Assembly (NCBI GenBank): GCA_019448385.1
Contig: JAGTXO010000058.1
Span: 62,001 to 126,000, forward strand
From: Diacronema lutheri
Taxonomy: Eukaryota > Haptophyta > Pavlovophyceae > Pavlovales > Pavlovaceae
DNA: 64,000 nt
Reading direction: 5' to 3'
In this document: positions 19,554 through 29,183 of the stretch, in pieces
Numbering within the stretch: position 1 is the stretch's first letter
How the letters are laid out: every line of letters starts with the position of its first letter
Made by a program: the position numbers and the translations under genes
Notes under the pieces: generated by a model
Database searches by the model: none
The model's input: the letters and a program-made list of their open reading frames with translations, nothing else
Told to the model about the DNA's origin: nothing

Positions 19554-21265
19554 TCACTTGCCCGTCGAGCCGCTGCCGTCTCCCATCAGGCGGAAGACGA
19601 CGGCGAGGCTTGAGCCGATCACGGCCATCCACACGACGCTCACGGCCGCCGGCACGCGCACGAGATACCTGGCGGCCGTTCATTGGGGTCAGGGTTAGGG
19701 TTAGGGTTAGGGTTGCAGTGCGGTGGCGAAGCGGCGCGCTAGCGATCAGCGACGCACGCACCCCAACCTCTGGCCCCGCGGGGGAAGGTTGGGTGGGTGG
19801 GGGGGGGGGGGGGGGGGGGGGGGCGGCTGGCTGCGTGGCGGCGGCACTCACTCGCCAAAGTGAAGCTTCGCGAGAAGGAAGCCGAACGCGGACGACTTCA
19901 TCGACGTCTCGATCGCGGCCGTGCGGCTCACCTGCCGGACGGGCGGGCGGGCGGGCGGGTGGGGTGGGGGGGGGGGGGGGGGGGGGGGGGCTGGGCGGGT
20001 GGGTGGGTGGGCAAGACGGCTGGGTGGGCGTAGCGCGGCGTCGAGAAGGGACAAGAGAAGGTGCGAGGCCAGGGCGCACGCAGCGCCCTAGCGGCTCGAT
20101 CGCCCGCGCACGCCACGCACGCCACGTGCTCGCGCGCGTGCGGCCAACAAACCTTCTCGTCCGAGCCGCTGGCTTTAAAAAGGAGGTAGGAGGCGAGGCC
20201 ACCAATGGTGTGCAAGAGGGCGGCGCCGAGCTGCAGCGGAAGTCCGGCGTTGAGGATCGGTCCGGCGACCTGCGGCGGGGTGGGTGGGCACGTGGTGTGT
20301 GTAAGTGGGGGGGGGGGGGGGGGGGGAGGGTTGGAAGGGAGGGGATGGGATGGGGTGGGATGGGGAAAGGGGGGAAGGGGGGAAAAGGGGAAATGGGATG
20401 GGATGGGATGGGATGGGGTTGTATACGTTCGTGGCGACGGCGGCAGGTGAGGGTGTGGAACGCTGTGACGGTGACAGTGACAATGGCGGGTGACCATCGA
20501 CAGTGACGCGGTGACGGTGACGGTGACGCGTGCACTGCAGGCGCGAGCGCGCGCAAGCTGCTGCGGGCGAGCGCGCCGCGCGCAGCCGGCGAAGCGGGCG
20601 CGCTGGCGAAGCGGCGGAGGGGGGGGGGGGGGGCGCAGCGGAGGGGGTGGCGCAGCGGCACGCACCTGCGCGACCGACGAGCCGACGAGGAGGCAGGTGG
20701 CGATCACGCCGACGATAGGACAGAAGGGCTCGATCTGCTTCACCTGCTCGCACGAGGGATTGTTTTGGCGGGAATTCGTGGATACGGTTTTGGGCGGGAT
20801 TTTTTTTTGGCGGGAAATGGGGGGGAAGGGGGGTGCAACAAGGGTTGTGGGCCCAACGGCGGTGTAAAGGCGGGCGCTGTGCGCGTGTCGGCGCGACGGC
20901 CCGCGTGCGCCGCAGCGCCAACTGCGCACCACGCGCCAAGAGCGCCCCTACACCACCGCCCCCTGCACCACCGCCCCCTACACCATTGCCCCCTGCACCA
21001 CCGCCCCCTGCACCACCGCCCCTTGCACCACCGCCCCTTGCACCACCGCCCCCTGCACCATTGCCCCCTGCACCACCGCCCCTTGCACCCCGCCGCCGCC
21101 TTGCGCGTACGGTCTTTGGGAAGAGCTTATTGAGGCCCATGCCGACAACGATGGGCGCGAGCACGACCTGCAAAGAATCAGACGAACAGACACACGCAAA
21201 GTGCACATGAACGGGCGCGATTTGAAATGAGGCGCGCATGGAATTGCGCGGCCGGGAAGGGCGCG

Positions 21266-21299
<34 letters not shown>

Positions 21300-23088
21300 G
21301 AGGGGGAGGCGTGGCGGATGGCGCAGGGCAGGCAGCATGGCGGATGGCGGATGGCAGGCAGCATGGCGGATGGCGCAGGGCAGGCAGCATGGCGGACGGC
21401 GCAGGGCAGGCAGCATGGCAGACGGCGCAGGGCAGGCAGCATGGCGGATGGCGCAGGGCAGGCAGCATGGCGGATGGCGCAGGGCAGGCAGCATGGCGGA
21501 TGGCGCAGGGCAGGCAGCATGGCGGACGGCGCAGGGCAGGCAGCATGGCGGACGCACGGGCAATGGCGGCGGGCATCGTTGCCCACCACACGCGCCGCGA
21601 CGGCGGGTGGCGGGTGGCGGGCAGCACGCAGCGGTGCAGCGCGCCGCGCCGCACCTGCGCCGTCGACTCGGCAATGCCGCGCGCGTCGACGGGCACCATC
21701 GTGCCAAGCAGCCACTGGCAGAGCAATGGCGTCATCCCGAGCACGCCTTTGTGTGCGTTTTTCAAAAAGCGCGGGTCCGGGTCCGGGTCCGGGTTCGGGT
21801 CCGGGTCCGGGTCCGGGCGCGGGTCCGGGCGCGGGTTCGGGCGCGGGTGCCGGGCGCGGGTGCCGGGCAGGGGTGGGCGGCGTGTGCAGGGGCGCGCGCG
21901 CGCGTCGGTGAGCGAAGTTCGCGCGAGCGGACACGCGGGCGGGCGAGCGGACACGCGGGCGGGCGGGCGGGCGAGCGGGCGGGCGGGTAGGTTCGTGGGA
22001 GGAAGGGGGGGGGGGGGGGGTGCCGCTCGCGCGCGCGCCGGCCCCGCTTGCCGCGTGGCCACGGCGCGGGTTCGGCGAGCGAGAGAGCGGCTGTGCCATT
22101 CGAGCGCGCGCTGCGTCTTTTTAAAAAAAGGCGAGGGGTGGGGCGATGGCGGCGCTGCTGCGCAGGCGGGAGGCGAAGGCTGCGCGCAAGGTGGCCACGC
22201 TGCGCGTCGGGCGCTCCACGAGCACCTCGCGCCCTGCCGTTATCCATTCCCCCCTTAGACCTCAAGCCGCCACCCCCCCCCCCCCCCCACCCCCCACCCC
22301 TCCCCCTCCCCCTAGCCGCCAATCCTCCCCCTGGCAGGCGCTCCCCCTATCTGCCATCCATTCCCCCTCCCCCTAGCCGCCCTCCCCCTAGCTGCGGTAC
22401 CGCGCCGGGAGCGCCGTAGCGCGCGCACGGGCGCAGCGGCAGCACGGGCGCATCGCCGGCGCGCCGCCGCGCGCCCACCGATCGTCGTCGACGTCGTCAT
22501 GATCACGGAGAGGGCCACGTCGCCGCGCGCGATGTACGTGCACAGGTTGGACGCCTGCCCGCCATTGATGCAGCCGATGAGGACAAGGCCGGCGGTGAGC
22601 GGCGCGGGCAGGGCGAGGGCCTTGGCGATCGCGAGCGCGAGCAGCGGCATCATCCCGTAGCACAGCACGAAGCCGAGCCCGACCGGTCCCGGGCGCGAGA
22701 GCACGCGCTTGAAATCGTCGACGGTCAACGTGATGCCCATCGAGAGCATCAGCATGGCGAGCGCGCCGGTGAAGAAGGAGGTGGAGAACCAGGCGAGCGA
22801 CTGCGGCGCTTTGAGCGCGATGCCCGCCGAGAGCACCGTCCACAGCGGGAACAGGTTGGAGAAGAGCTCCGAGAAGCGCGCGAACGCGCCCGGCCCGCTC
22901 GGCTCGGCCGGCACGGCGGCGGACGCGGCCGAGCTGGCGAGCGGGCGCGGCGCGGCGGGCGCGCCAATCCGCGCGGCGCGCCGCACGAGAAGCGCTGGCC
23001 GCGCGCCGCCGCCCAGCCGCGCGCCCACGCGCACGTGCATCGCGCCGGCCGTGCCGGCGAGCGCGAGCAGCAGCGCGATCTTCATCAT
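19554..23088 (-). CDS. BASS: BASS-family (bile acid:sodium symporter-like) transporter
   Basis: Seven exons: 23088-22479, 21746-21655, 21167-21111, 20743-20666, 20269-20153, 19931-19852, 19668-19554; 382 residues with every splice in phase. The first 60 residues are a presequence (KIALLLALAGTAGA, then Arg/Ala-rich), probably for the plastid. Family signatures: LSMGITLTVDDFKRVL, LIGCINGGQASNLCTYIARG, GMTPLLCQWLLGTMVPVD, QVVLAPIVVGMGLNKLFPK, PFCPIVGVIATCLLVGSSVA, SRTAAIETSMKSSAFGFLLA and AAVSVVWMAVIGSSLAV. Plant plastid BASS proteins move pyruvate, 2-keto acids or glucosinolate precursors with sodium; the substrate here cannot be told. Start alternatives are 23088 and 23124. Most introns carry minisatellites or homopolymer runs. 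The neighbouring two-TM gene ends only about 120 bp upstream. Confidence 0.92.
19691..19714. repeat. Interstitial telomere-type repeats (TTAGGG)
   Basis: Four copies of AGGGTT inside intron 6 of the BASS gene, close to the final acceptor site. The repeat is of the TTAGGG class on the + strand (CCCTAA in transcript sense), not the TTTAGGG of land plants. Confidence 0.9.
20945..21090. repeat. CACCACCGCCCCNTG minisatellite, BASS intron 3
   Basis: About nine copies of a 15-bp unit CACCACCGCCCCTTG and variants in the third intron of the BASS gene. Confidence 0.9.
21303..21550. repeat. 26-bp minisatellite, BASS intron 2
   Basis: About nine copies of a 26-bp unit containing GGCGCAGGGCAGGCAGCATG in intron 2 of the BASS gene, next to a G-run of about 30 (21269-21298). 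The unit is not a multiple of three, so open frames across it rotate through the same peptides (MADGAG, GQAAW). Confidence 0.92.
21774..21880. repeat. GGGTCCGGGTCC / GGGCGCGGGTCC array, BASS intron 1
   Basis: Tandem hexamer/dodecamer array just upstream, in gene sense, of exon 2. The same dodecamer family is coding in RAD4 (27414-27586) and in the membrane protein at 45037-45150. Confidence 0.9.
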
Positions 23089-23209
23089 CAGCGCGCTCGT
23101 TCGGGCTGATCGGAGCGGCGGCAAGTCACTCGCACTTCAGCATGGCGGCCGGCTCCGCCATGCGTCTCACGAGTCACGAGTCACGACTGACGACTGAGCC
23201 GCACATGAC

Positions 23210-24847
23210 TCAGATCAGCATGATCAGCTTGTCGGGCCGCTCAGGCCCGTGCGGGTCGCTTAGCGTGTCGCGCCGGCCGCGCCACTCGACGAGCTCGCGC
23301 GACGGGAGCAGCGCCCGCCGCAGCCAATCGGCGGGCGAGCGCACGAACGACGGCGGCGGTGGCGGCCGCGGCGCGGCCGTGCCGCGCAAGATCACGCGCC
23401 CGTACGAGCCGCCGCGCTGCGTGAGGACAGGCGCGGCGCGCGGCGCGCCGTGCCACGCGTGCCCCTGAGTCGGCTGGTGCCGCTGCTGCCGCTGCTGGCG
23501 CGCGTGCGCCGACGGGCACGCCGGCCGCGCGTCGGTCGGCGCGGCCGCACCGTCGGCCGTGGCGGCGGCCGCCATGCTGCGCGCGTGCGGCGCCATGGGC
23601 TCCGCCTCCGCCTCCGACGCGCGCATCGACGCGCGCAGCATGGCGGCCGCCGCGCGGCTGCCGCCCGCGTCGCGGGCGGCCGAGGCCTCGGGCACGCGGT
23701 CCGGCTCAACGAGTCCGGAGCGCTGCAGCCAGCGCCGCGCGACGAGCACGGCGAGGTGCGCGCCGAGGGCGGCGAGGAGGAGGAGGTAGGCTACGTAGAA
23801 GCTCAAATGCGGCGGCAGTTCACGGTCGATCACAACGCGCAGCTCCGACGCGCCCGAGCCCGGCCGCCGCTTTTCAAAGAGCCAGCATGGCACCGCCGCG
23901 CCGGGCTCGAGCGCGTGCGTGAACCACTCGCGCGTGCGTGAGGCGCACGCGCGGCGCGCGACGGGCTCGGGCGCGTCGGCTGGCCCGTTGCAAAAATCCT
24001 CCTGCGCGCGCCTCAGCCGATAAAAGGCGACGTGGTGCCCGAGCCGATGGGGCGCGACCGCGCCCGCGCCACCGCCGCGCGCGCCGAGCGCCGGCGCGCA
24101 CGCCGCGCGCGCCGCGTGCCGCATGGGCGTGCTCGCGTCGGCGAGGGCCCGGCGCCGACCGTCGAGTGCTCGCGCCGCGAGCTCGCGCAGCCGGCGGCGC
24201 GCGCGCATCGCGAGCGTCGCCGGCTGCGCGGTCGTGAACGCGTCTCGCGTCGCGCTGCTCGCGCTCGTCACGGCCGCCAGCCTTCGCCCCGCTTCGACGT
24301 AAAATCCGCCCACGGCCTCGGCGCGCTCGCGACGCAACTCGGCCTCCGAGTGGCGCGCGCTGCGCGGCGGCGCGGGCGCGGCGGGGTCGCAGCCCTCGCC
24401 GATCGCGACCGTCACGTTGTACGCCGCGACGAAGCGCCAGCGCTGCTTGCCCGTGCTGTACTCGGCGTCGGCCGTCGCGAACTGCTCGAGGTTCTCAAGC
24501 TCGGCGACGAGAAGCTTCGCGTTGATCTCGCACGTGACGGCGTACCAGATGCCGTGGCGGCGCGCGTGCGCCTCGCCGAGGAGCGGGTGCAGCATGCTCG
24601 AGCCGAGCGTCGCTCCCACGACGAACACGAACGCCAGGAGCGATGGGCTACGCGCGGCGCGGTGCACGGCGTACACGCAACCCCTATTGCCGAGGCCCTT
24701 GATCAGCGCGGCGGCGGAAGGCGGGCGCGCGGCGGAGGCTCTCGCGCTGCCGGCACGCCGCTCATGCGACCACATCATCGCGCCGTGGTCGCCGCAGCGC
24801 GCGAAGCTCGCGCGCTCGCTCAGCGAGGAGGGGATGTGATCGCTCAA
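23210..24847 (-). CDS. Two-TM protein with cysteine-containing loop (DUF3592/KCNMB-like)
   Basis: 545 residues in one exon. TM1 is near residues 68-90 (LLAFVFVVGATLGSSMLHPL) and TM2 near 330-352 (LSFYVAYLLLLAALGAHLAV). The roughly 240-residue loop between them has several cysteines and ends with FTHALEPGAAVPCWLFEKRR, which resembles the YxxGxxVPCWYxP pattern before TM2 in DUF3592 proteins and BK-channel beta subunits. The C-terminal 190 residues are cytosolic, disordered and His/Gln/Ala-rich. The family call is a pattern resemblance only; no function is assigned. The Met at 24847 is the first, but an internal Met-Met about 23 codons later is possible. Confidence 0.6.
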   Translation of the reverse strand: MSDHIPSSLSERASFARCGDHGAMMWSHERRAGSARASAARPPSAAALIKGLGNRGCVYAVHRAARSPSLLAFVFVVGATLGSSMLHPLLGEAHARRHGIWYAVTCEINAKLLVAELENLEQFATADAEYSTGKQRWRFVAAYNVTVAIGEGCDPAAPAPPRSARHSEAELRRERAEAVGGFYVEAGRRLAAVTSASSATRDAFTTAQPATLAMRARRRLRELAARALDGRRRALADASTPMRHAARAACAPALGARGGGAGAVAPHRLGHHVAFYRLRRAQEDFCNGPADAPEPVARRACASRTREWFTHALEPGAAVPCWLFEKRRPGSGASELRVVIDRELPPHLSFYVAYLLLLAALGAHLAVLVARRWLQRSGLVEPDRVPEASAARDAGGSRAAAAMLRASMRASEAEAEPMAPHARSMAAAATADGAAAPTDARPACPSAHARQQRQQRHQPTQGHAWHGAPRAAPVLTQRGGSYGRVILRGTAAPRPPPPPSFVRSPADWLRRALLPSRELVEWRGRRDTLSDPHGPERPDKLIMLI

Positions 24848-25066
24848 CTGCCGCGCTCACGCCACTCGGCAAGCGCGCGCGGCGCGAGCGGCAGGCCGGC
24901 GGTGAGGGCAAACGGCGGCGCGCGCCACACGCAGCGGAGGATCAAGGACGCCGGCTGTGGCCGTTTTAAGTTTTTCCCTTTTCAGCCGGCCGGGTCGCCA
25001 CGGCGCCAACCGCCCCAACGTTTGAAAAGGGGCGCAGGACGGCCGAGGAGGATCCGCTTGGCGCCG

Positions 25067-26140
25067 TCACATGGTCGCGGTCGCGTCGTACAGCTCGACG
25101 GCGCGGAGGAGGAAGCGGTCGCCGTCGAGCGAGGGGCCCTCGCCGCCCAGCTCGACGGGCACGGCGCGCGCGTCGAGCGCGCCCGGCGCGAGAAAGCCGC
25201 CGGGCGCGTGCTCCTGCCCGCGCCGGACAACGCGCATCTTTGCGCGCGTGTCGGCCGGCAGCCATGCTGAGAAGACGCGGTGCAGCAGCGAAAAGATGGC
25301 GCCCGGGTTGTAGAACCAGACGGCGCGGAGCGACTCGGGGTAGTGCGTCGTCGCGATTCGCAGCGCCTCGCGCAGCACGGGCAGGCCGTCGGCGCTCTCG
25401 ACGTGCGCGCGCGGGAAGGGGCCGGTCGCGCCGTCGGGCGCCGCGCGGCTGCGCAGCGCGGCGGAGCAGTCGCGCGCGCCGTCAGCGTTCCAGTAGCGCG
25501 CGTGGCCGTGCCGCGCCATCTCCGCTGCCGGGTACGCCGACAGGTCGAGAATGTATGACGCGCTACCGGCGAGCGCGACCGCGCGCTCGAGCACGAGGAC
25601 GCCGGCGCGCAGGTGCGTGCACGGGATCATGGCATCGGAGGGGGCGCGCCCGGGCGCGTACGCGTCGGTCATGAGTGCGATTCGGCCGAGCAGCACCGGC
25701 CGGCCCGCGCCGTCGCGCAGCCCCGCGTCGCCAAAGTAGACGCACGCGCCCGGGTTGCTCGCGTGCATGATGAGGCGGCGCGCCATCCCGCGCTTGTGCA
25801 GGTCGACGCAGCGGAAGTCGGCGCGGAACTGGGCGGTGTCACGCAGCCGGAGGAGTGTCGTGCGCACCGGCTCGGCCGAGCGCTGGTTCCGCTCCGCGCG
25901 CAGGAAGCGCGCGACGAGCGCGTCGGTCGCGCCCGGCCGGTCGGGCGAGAGCAGCGGGTCGTCGCGCGCGGCGGGCAAGAAGGCGGGCAGGATGTCGGCG
26001 AGCCACGCGCGCTTCACCTCGGCGTGCGCCTCGTCCACCAAGCCCGGCGCCTCGTCGTGCGCGCCCTCCGCGTCGAATGGCGACGCCGAGTGGAACGAGT
26101 CGGCGTCCGACTCACGCTGCGCGCCGACTCCGTCGGCCAT
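25067..26140 (-). CDS. CRAL-TRIO (Sec14-like) lipid-binding protein
   Basis: 358 residues, single exon. The N-terminal 60 residues are acidic; a CRAL-TRIO-N-like helical segment follows (DALVARFLRAERNQRSAEPV). The lipid-binding domain is seen in VYFGDAGLRDGAGRPVLLGR (D..GRPV), YILDLSAYPAAEM and the diagnostic HYPESLRAVWFYNPGAIFSL plus LPADTRAKMRVV, matching YPExL..iyivNaP.iF and the dTr.Kvrv strand of Sec14 proteins. These carry phosphatidylinositol or other lipids between membranes. The start at 26140 gives an acidic Met-Ala-Asp N-terminus; the frame stays open upstream only as a shadow of RAD4. Head to head with RAD4, 22 bp apart. Confidence 0.88.
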   Translation of the reverse strand: MADGVGAQRESDADSFHSASPFDAEGAHDEAPGLVDEAHAEVKRAWLADILPAFLPAARDDPLLSPDRPGATDALVARFLRAERNQRSAEPVRTTLLRLRDTAQFRADFRCVDLHKRGMARRLIMHASNPGACVYFGDAGLRDGAGRPVLLGRIALMTDAYAPGRAPSDAMIPCTHLRAGVLVLERAVALAGSASYILDLSAYPAAEMARHGHARYWNADGARDCSAALRSRAAPDGATGPFPRAHVESADGLPVLREALRIATTHYPESLRAVWFYNPGAIFSLLHRVFSAWLPADTRAKMRVVRRGQEHAPGGFLAPGALDARAVPVELGGEGPSLDGDRFLLRAVELYDATATM

Positions 26141-26162
26141 CGTGCACGCCACCGAGCCCAGG
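26141..26162. promoter_or_regulatory. 22-bp gap between divergent CRAL-TRIO and RAD4 starts
   Basis: Only 22 bp separate the two start codons, too short for separate promoters and 5' UTRs. Either the transcripts overlap antisense at their 5' ends, the promoters lie in each other's coding region, or one true start is further downstream (few Met choices exist in RAD4 before the acidic region). Confidence 0.5.
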
Positions 26163-28943
26163 ATGGCGCGAATCAAGCCCGTGCGTGGCCGGCGCCACGT
26201 GCGGGACGCGGCGGCGGACGGCGCGGCGGGCTTTGCGGCGGGCGCGTCGGGCGGCGAGGCGCTGGTGGCGCTCGCGAGCGCGGCGGGCGCGCGCGCGCTG
26301 CCGATCGACCACGACGTCGGCGGCGGCGGCGGCGACGACGACGACGACGACTGGGAGGCCGAGGAGGCCGTGCCGCAGCCGCCGCCGGCGCAGCCTCGCG
26401 TCGCGACGGCGGTACGCGACGCTGCGGGCGTGCTCGAGATCCGGCTCGGCTCAGGCGGCGGCGCTGGCGACGCCGACGCCGACGACGGCGGCGACGACGG
26501 CGGCGACGGCGGCGGCAGCGGCGGCGGCGACGACGACGACGACGATGACGACGACGGCGGCGGCGCGCGCGCGAGCGGCAAGAAGCCGCGCGCAACCGGC
26601 GGCGCGGCCCGGTTCACGGCTACCAAGCTCGAGCGTGCCGTCGCCGAGCAGGTGCACCGCGCGCACCTTCTCGCGCTCCTCTTCCGCGCGAAGCTCTGCT
26701 CCGACGCGTGTGACGACGCGGGCGTCCACGCGGCGCTCCTCGCGTGCATCCCGCCCGCCATGCGCGGCGCGGCCGTTACGCCGCGCGCCGACCGCGCGCC
26801 GCACCTCGGCGGGTGCAAGGCGCTCGCGAGCACGGCCGCGCTGCTCGAGCTCGTGCGCTGGCTACGCTCGCACGTCCGCCTCGACGAGGGCTTCGCGGCC
26901 GACGCGGCCGGCGTCGACTGGCCGGCGCCCGCGTGCGGCCGCGGGCGGCCGCAGTCGACGCAGCCGCAGCCGCCGGCGTGGTCGGGCGCGGCGCGGCTCG
27001 CGCGCGCGCTGCGCGAGCGACGCGCGCCAGCCGCGCTGCTGCAGCAGCTCGCCGTCGCCGCGCTGCGCGCGCTCGGCGTCGCCGCGCGCTGGGTACAACC
27101 GCTCTGCCCGACGAGCGCGCGCGACGCTCTGCGAATCGGCGCGGCGTTGGCCGGGCGGCTCGGCGACGGCGCGGCGGGCGAGGGCGAGGCGCTGCTCGGC
27201 AGCGCGCTCGCGCGCGCGGGCGACGAGGCGGCGCGCTGCTGCTGGGCGGAGGTGGCGGTCATCGCCGCGCCGCCGTCGCACCCGCCGTCCGCCGTCGCCG
27301 CTGCCTCCGCCTCCGCGGCCGCGGCCGCGGAGGCGGAGGCGGACGCGTCCGCGGGCTGCGCTGCCGCCGACGCCGGCGCCGACGGCGGCGCGAGCGCGAG
27401 CGCGCGCAGCCTGGGTCCGGGCGCGGGTCCGGGCGCGGGTCCGGGCGCGGGTCCGGGCGCGGGTCCGGGCGCGGGTCCGGGCGCGGGTCCGGGCGCGGGT
27501 CCGGCGGGTCCGGGCGCGGGTCCGGGCGCGGGTCCGGGCGCGGGTCCGGGCGCGGGTCCGGGCGCGGGTCCGGGCGCGGGTCCGGTACGTTGGGTGCACG
27601 TCGACGTGCAGCGCGGCCTCGTGGACGCACCGTGCGCGTACGAGGAGCTGAGCGCGAGCGCGAGCGCGCCCTGCGCCGTCGCCGACGCGCCGGCGGCGCC
27701 GGCGGCGCCGGCGGGCGGCGGCGCCGCGCGGCGCGCGCGCGCCTCGCGCGCAAGGTCGCTCGCGGCGCACTGGGGCTACGTGTGCGCCTTCGCGCCGCGG
27801 TATGTAACCGACGTGACGGCGCGTTACACGCACTGGTCGAACGCGCTCGCGCGGCGTGGCCGCGACGAGGCGTGGTGGGCCAGCGCGCTCGCGCGCGCGT
27901 CGGCCGACCGCGCGCTGCTCGCGGCCGCGCAGGACGCGGACGCACGCGGCCTCGCCGCGCGGCGCGCGAGCGCGCTCGTGCCGTCGACGCTCAAGGGGGT
28001 GCGTGCGGATGGTCGCTTCGTCGTGCACCGCGACTTGGGCAAGGCGCGCGGCCCGCGGCCGGGTGCGCGCGCGCGGCAGGGCATGCTGCGCGGCACGGAA
28101 TGCGTGTGGCAGGCGGCGGACATTGGCGATTTAAAAACCGGCGAGGGCTGGCATCGGGCAGGCAGGCAGGTGCGCGCTGCGGAGCTGGGCGCGCCCGTCG
28201 GGCTCGAGGGCGTGGGGTACGTGGCGCCGACCGACGAGACGGGCGCGCTCGCCGCCGCGCTCGCCGCCGCGGACGCGGACAAGGCCGCGCGGCGCGACGC
28301 GACCGCCGCCGCCACCGCCGCGGCGTTGGCGGCGGCGAGCGCGGCGGCGGCGGCGACGGGCGGCGACGCGGCGGGCCGGCCGGCCGACGCGCGTGCGCGG
28401 CTGTGCGTGACGCACGCCGCGTGGTACTTTGCGGGCGGCGCGGGCCGCGCGCCCGCCGCCGCCACAGGCGGCGCGCACGGCGGTGGTGGCGGCGGCGGCG
28501 GCGCTAGCGGCGGGCGCGCGCCGGCGCGCGCGCCGCGCGCGCTCTACGGCGATTGGCAGACGGAGCCGTTACATGTCCCAATTGCGCATGGCGGCCTCGT
28601 GCCGCGCAACGCGTATGGACTCGTCGACGCGTTCTCCGCCGCGCACGTGCCGCTCGGCTGCGAGCACCTGCGCCTGCCGGCCATCGCGCAGCTTGCGCGC
28701 GCGCTCGGCATCGAGTATGCCGTCGCGAAGGTGGGCTTCGATTGGAACGACGGAAAGGCGACGCCGCGTTTCGACGGCATTGTTGTCTGCGAGGAGGCCG
28801 TTGAGGTGCTGCGCGCCGCGCACGAGCAGATGAGCGCGGCGCAGTGGGAGGCGCAGGTGCGCGCGGCGGAGGCGGAGGCGATGCGCGACTGGCGCGCGCT
28901 TCTGCGCGCGCTCGCGACGGCGCGCCGCCTGCGCGACACGTAT

Positions 28944-28992
<49 letters not shown>

Positions 28993-29081
28993 TGGAGGCA
29001 GCCGCGCGAAGCGACGCCATTGTGCATGTAGCCCGCGGTCGCGACGGCGGAGGCGACGGCGACGGCGACGAGGAACTGTGA
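26163..29081 (+). CDS. RAD4: RAD4/XPC nucleotide-excision repair damage sensor
   Basis: 972 residues, apparently intronless. XPC/Rad4 recognises helix-distorting lesions in the nucleus and recruits TFIIH. Order: acidic, disordered N-terminus; first half of the transglutaminase-like domain (residues 155-250, KLERAVAEQVHRAHLLALLF); second half split by a GPGA repeat, then RWVHVDVQRGLVDAP, HWGYVCAFAPRYVTDVTARY; BHD1/BHD2 (VPSTLKGVRADGRFVVHRDL, LKTGEGWHRAGRQV); a second Ala/Gly-rich insertion; BHD3 (LYGDWQTEPLHVPIAHGGLV, PRNAYGLVDAF, PLGCEHLRLP). A glycine run and acidic end follow. The usual nuclear localisation and Rad23-binding stretches are not obvious. The start was chosen as the first Met outside the overlapping CRAL-TRIO gene. 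Confidence 0.93.
27414..27586. repeat. GGTCCGGGCGCG dodecamer array inside RAD4
   Basis: About fourteen copies of GGTCCGGGCGCG, one of them shortened by three bases, encoding (Gly-Pro-Gly-Ala)n in the middle of the transglutaminase-like domain. Frame is preserved. Confidence 0.95.
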
Positions 29082-29183
29082 ATCAGAACGTTGGAAGGAG
29101 GTGCGAGAGCTAAAATTCACTCTTACTTGGCTCCGCTGTCGCCACAGCGTCACCGCGCCACAACGCGACGCCCGCTCGCGCAT

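Noticed and set aside
25067-27262. 731-codon minus frame as the full CRAL-TRIO protein
   Set aside because: The N-terminal 370 codons are antisense to RAD4 and low complexity; the start at 26140 fits the family.
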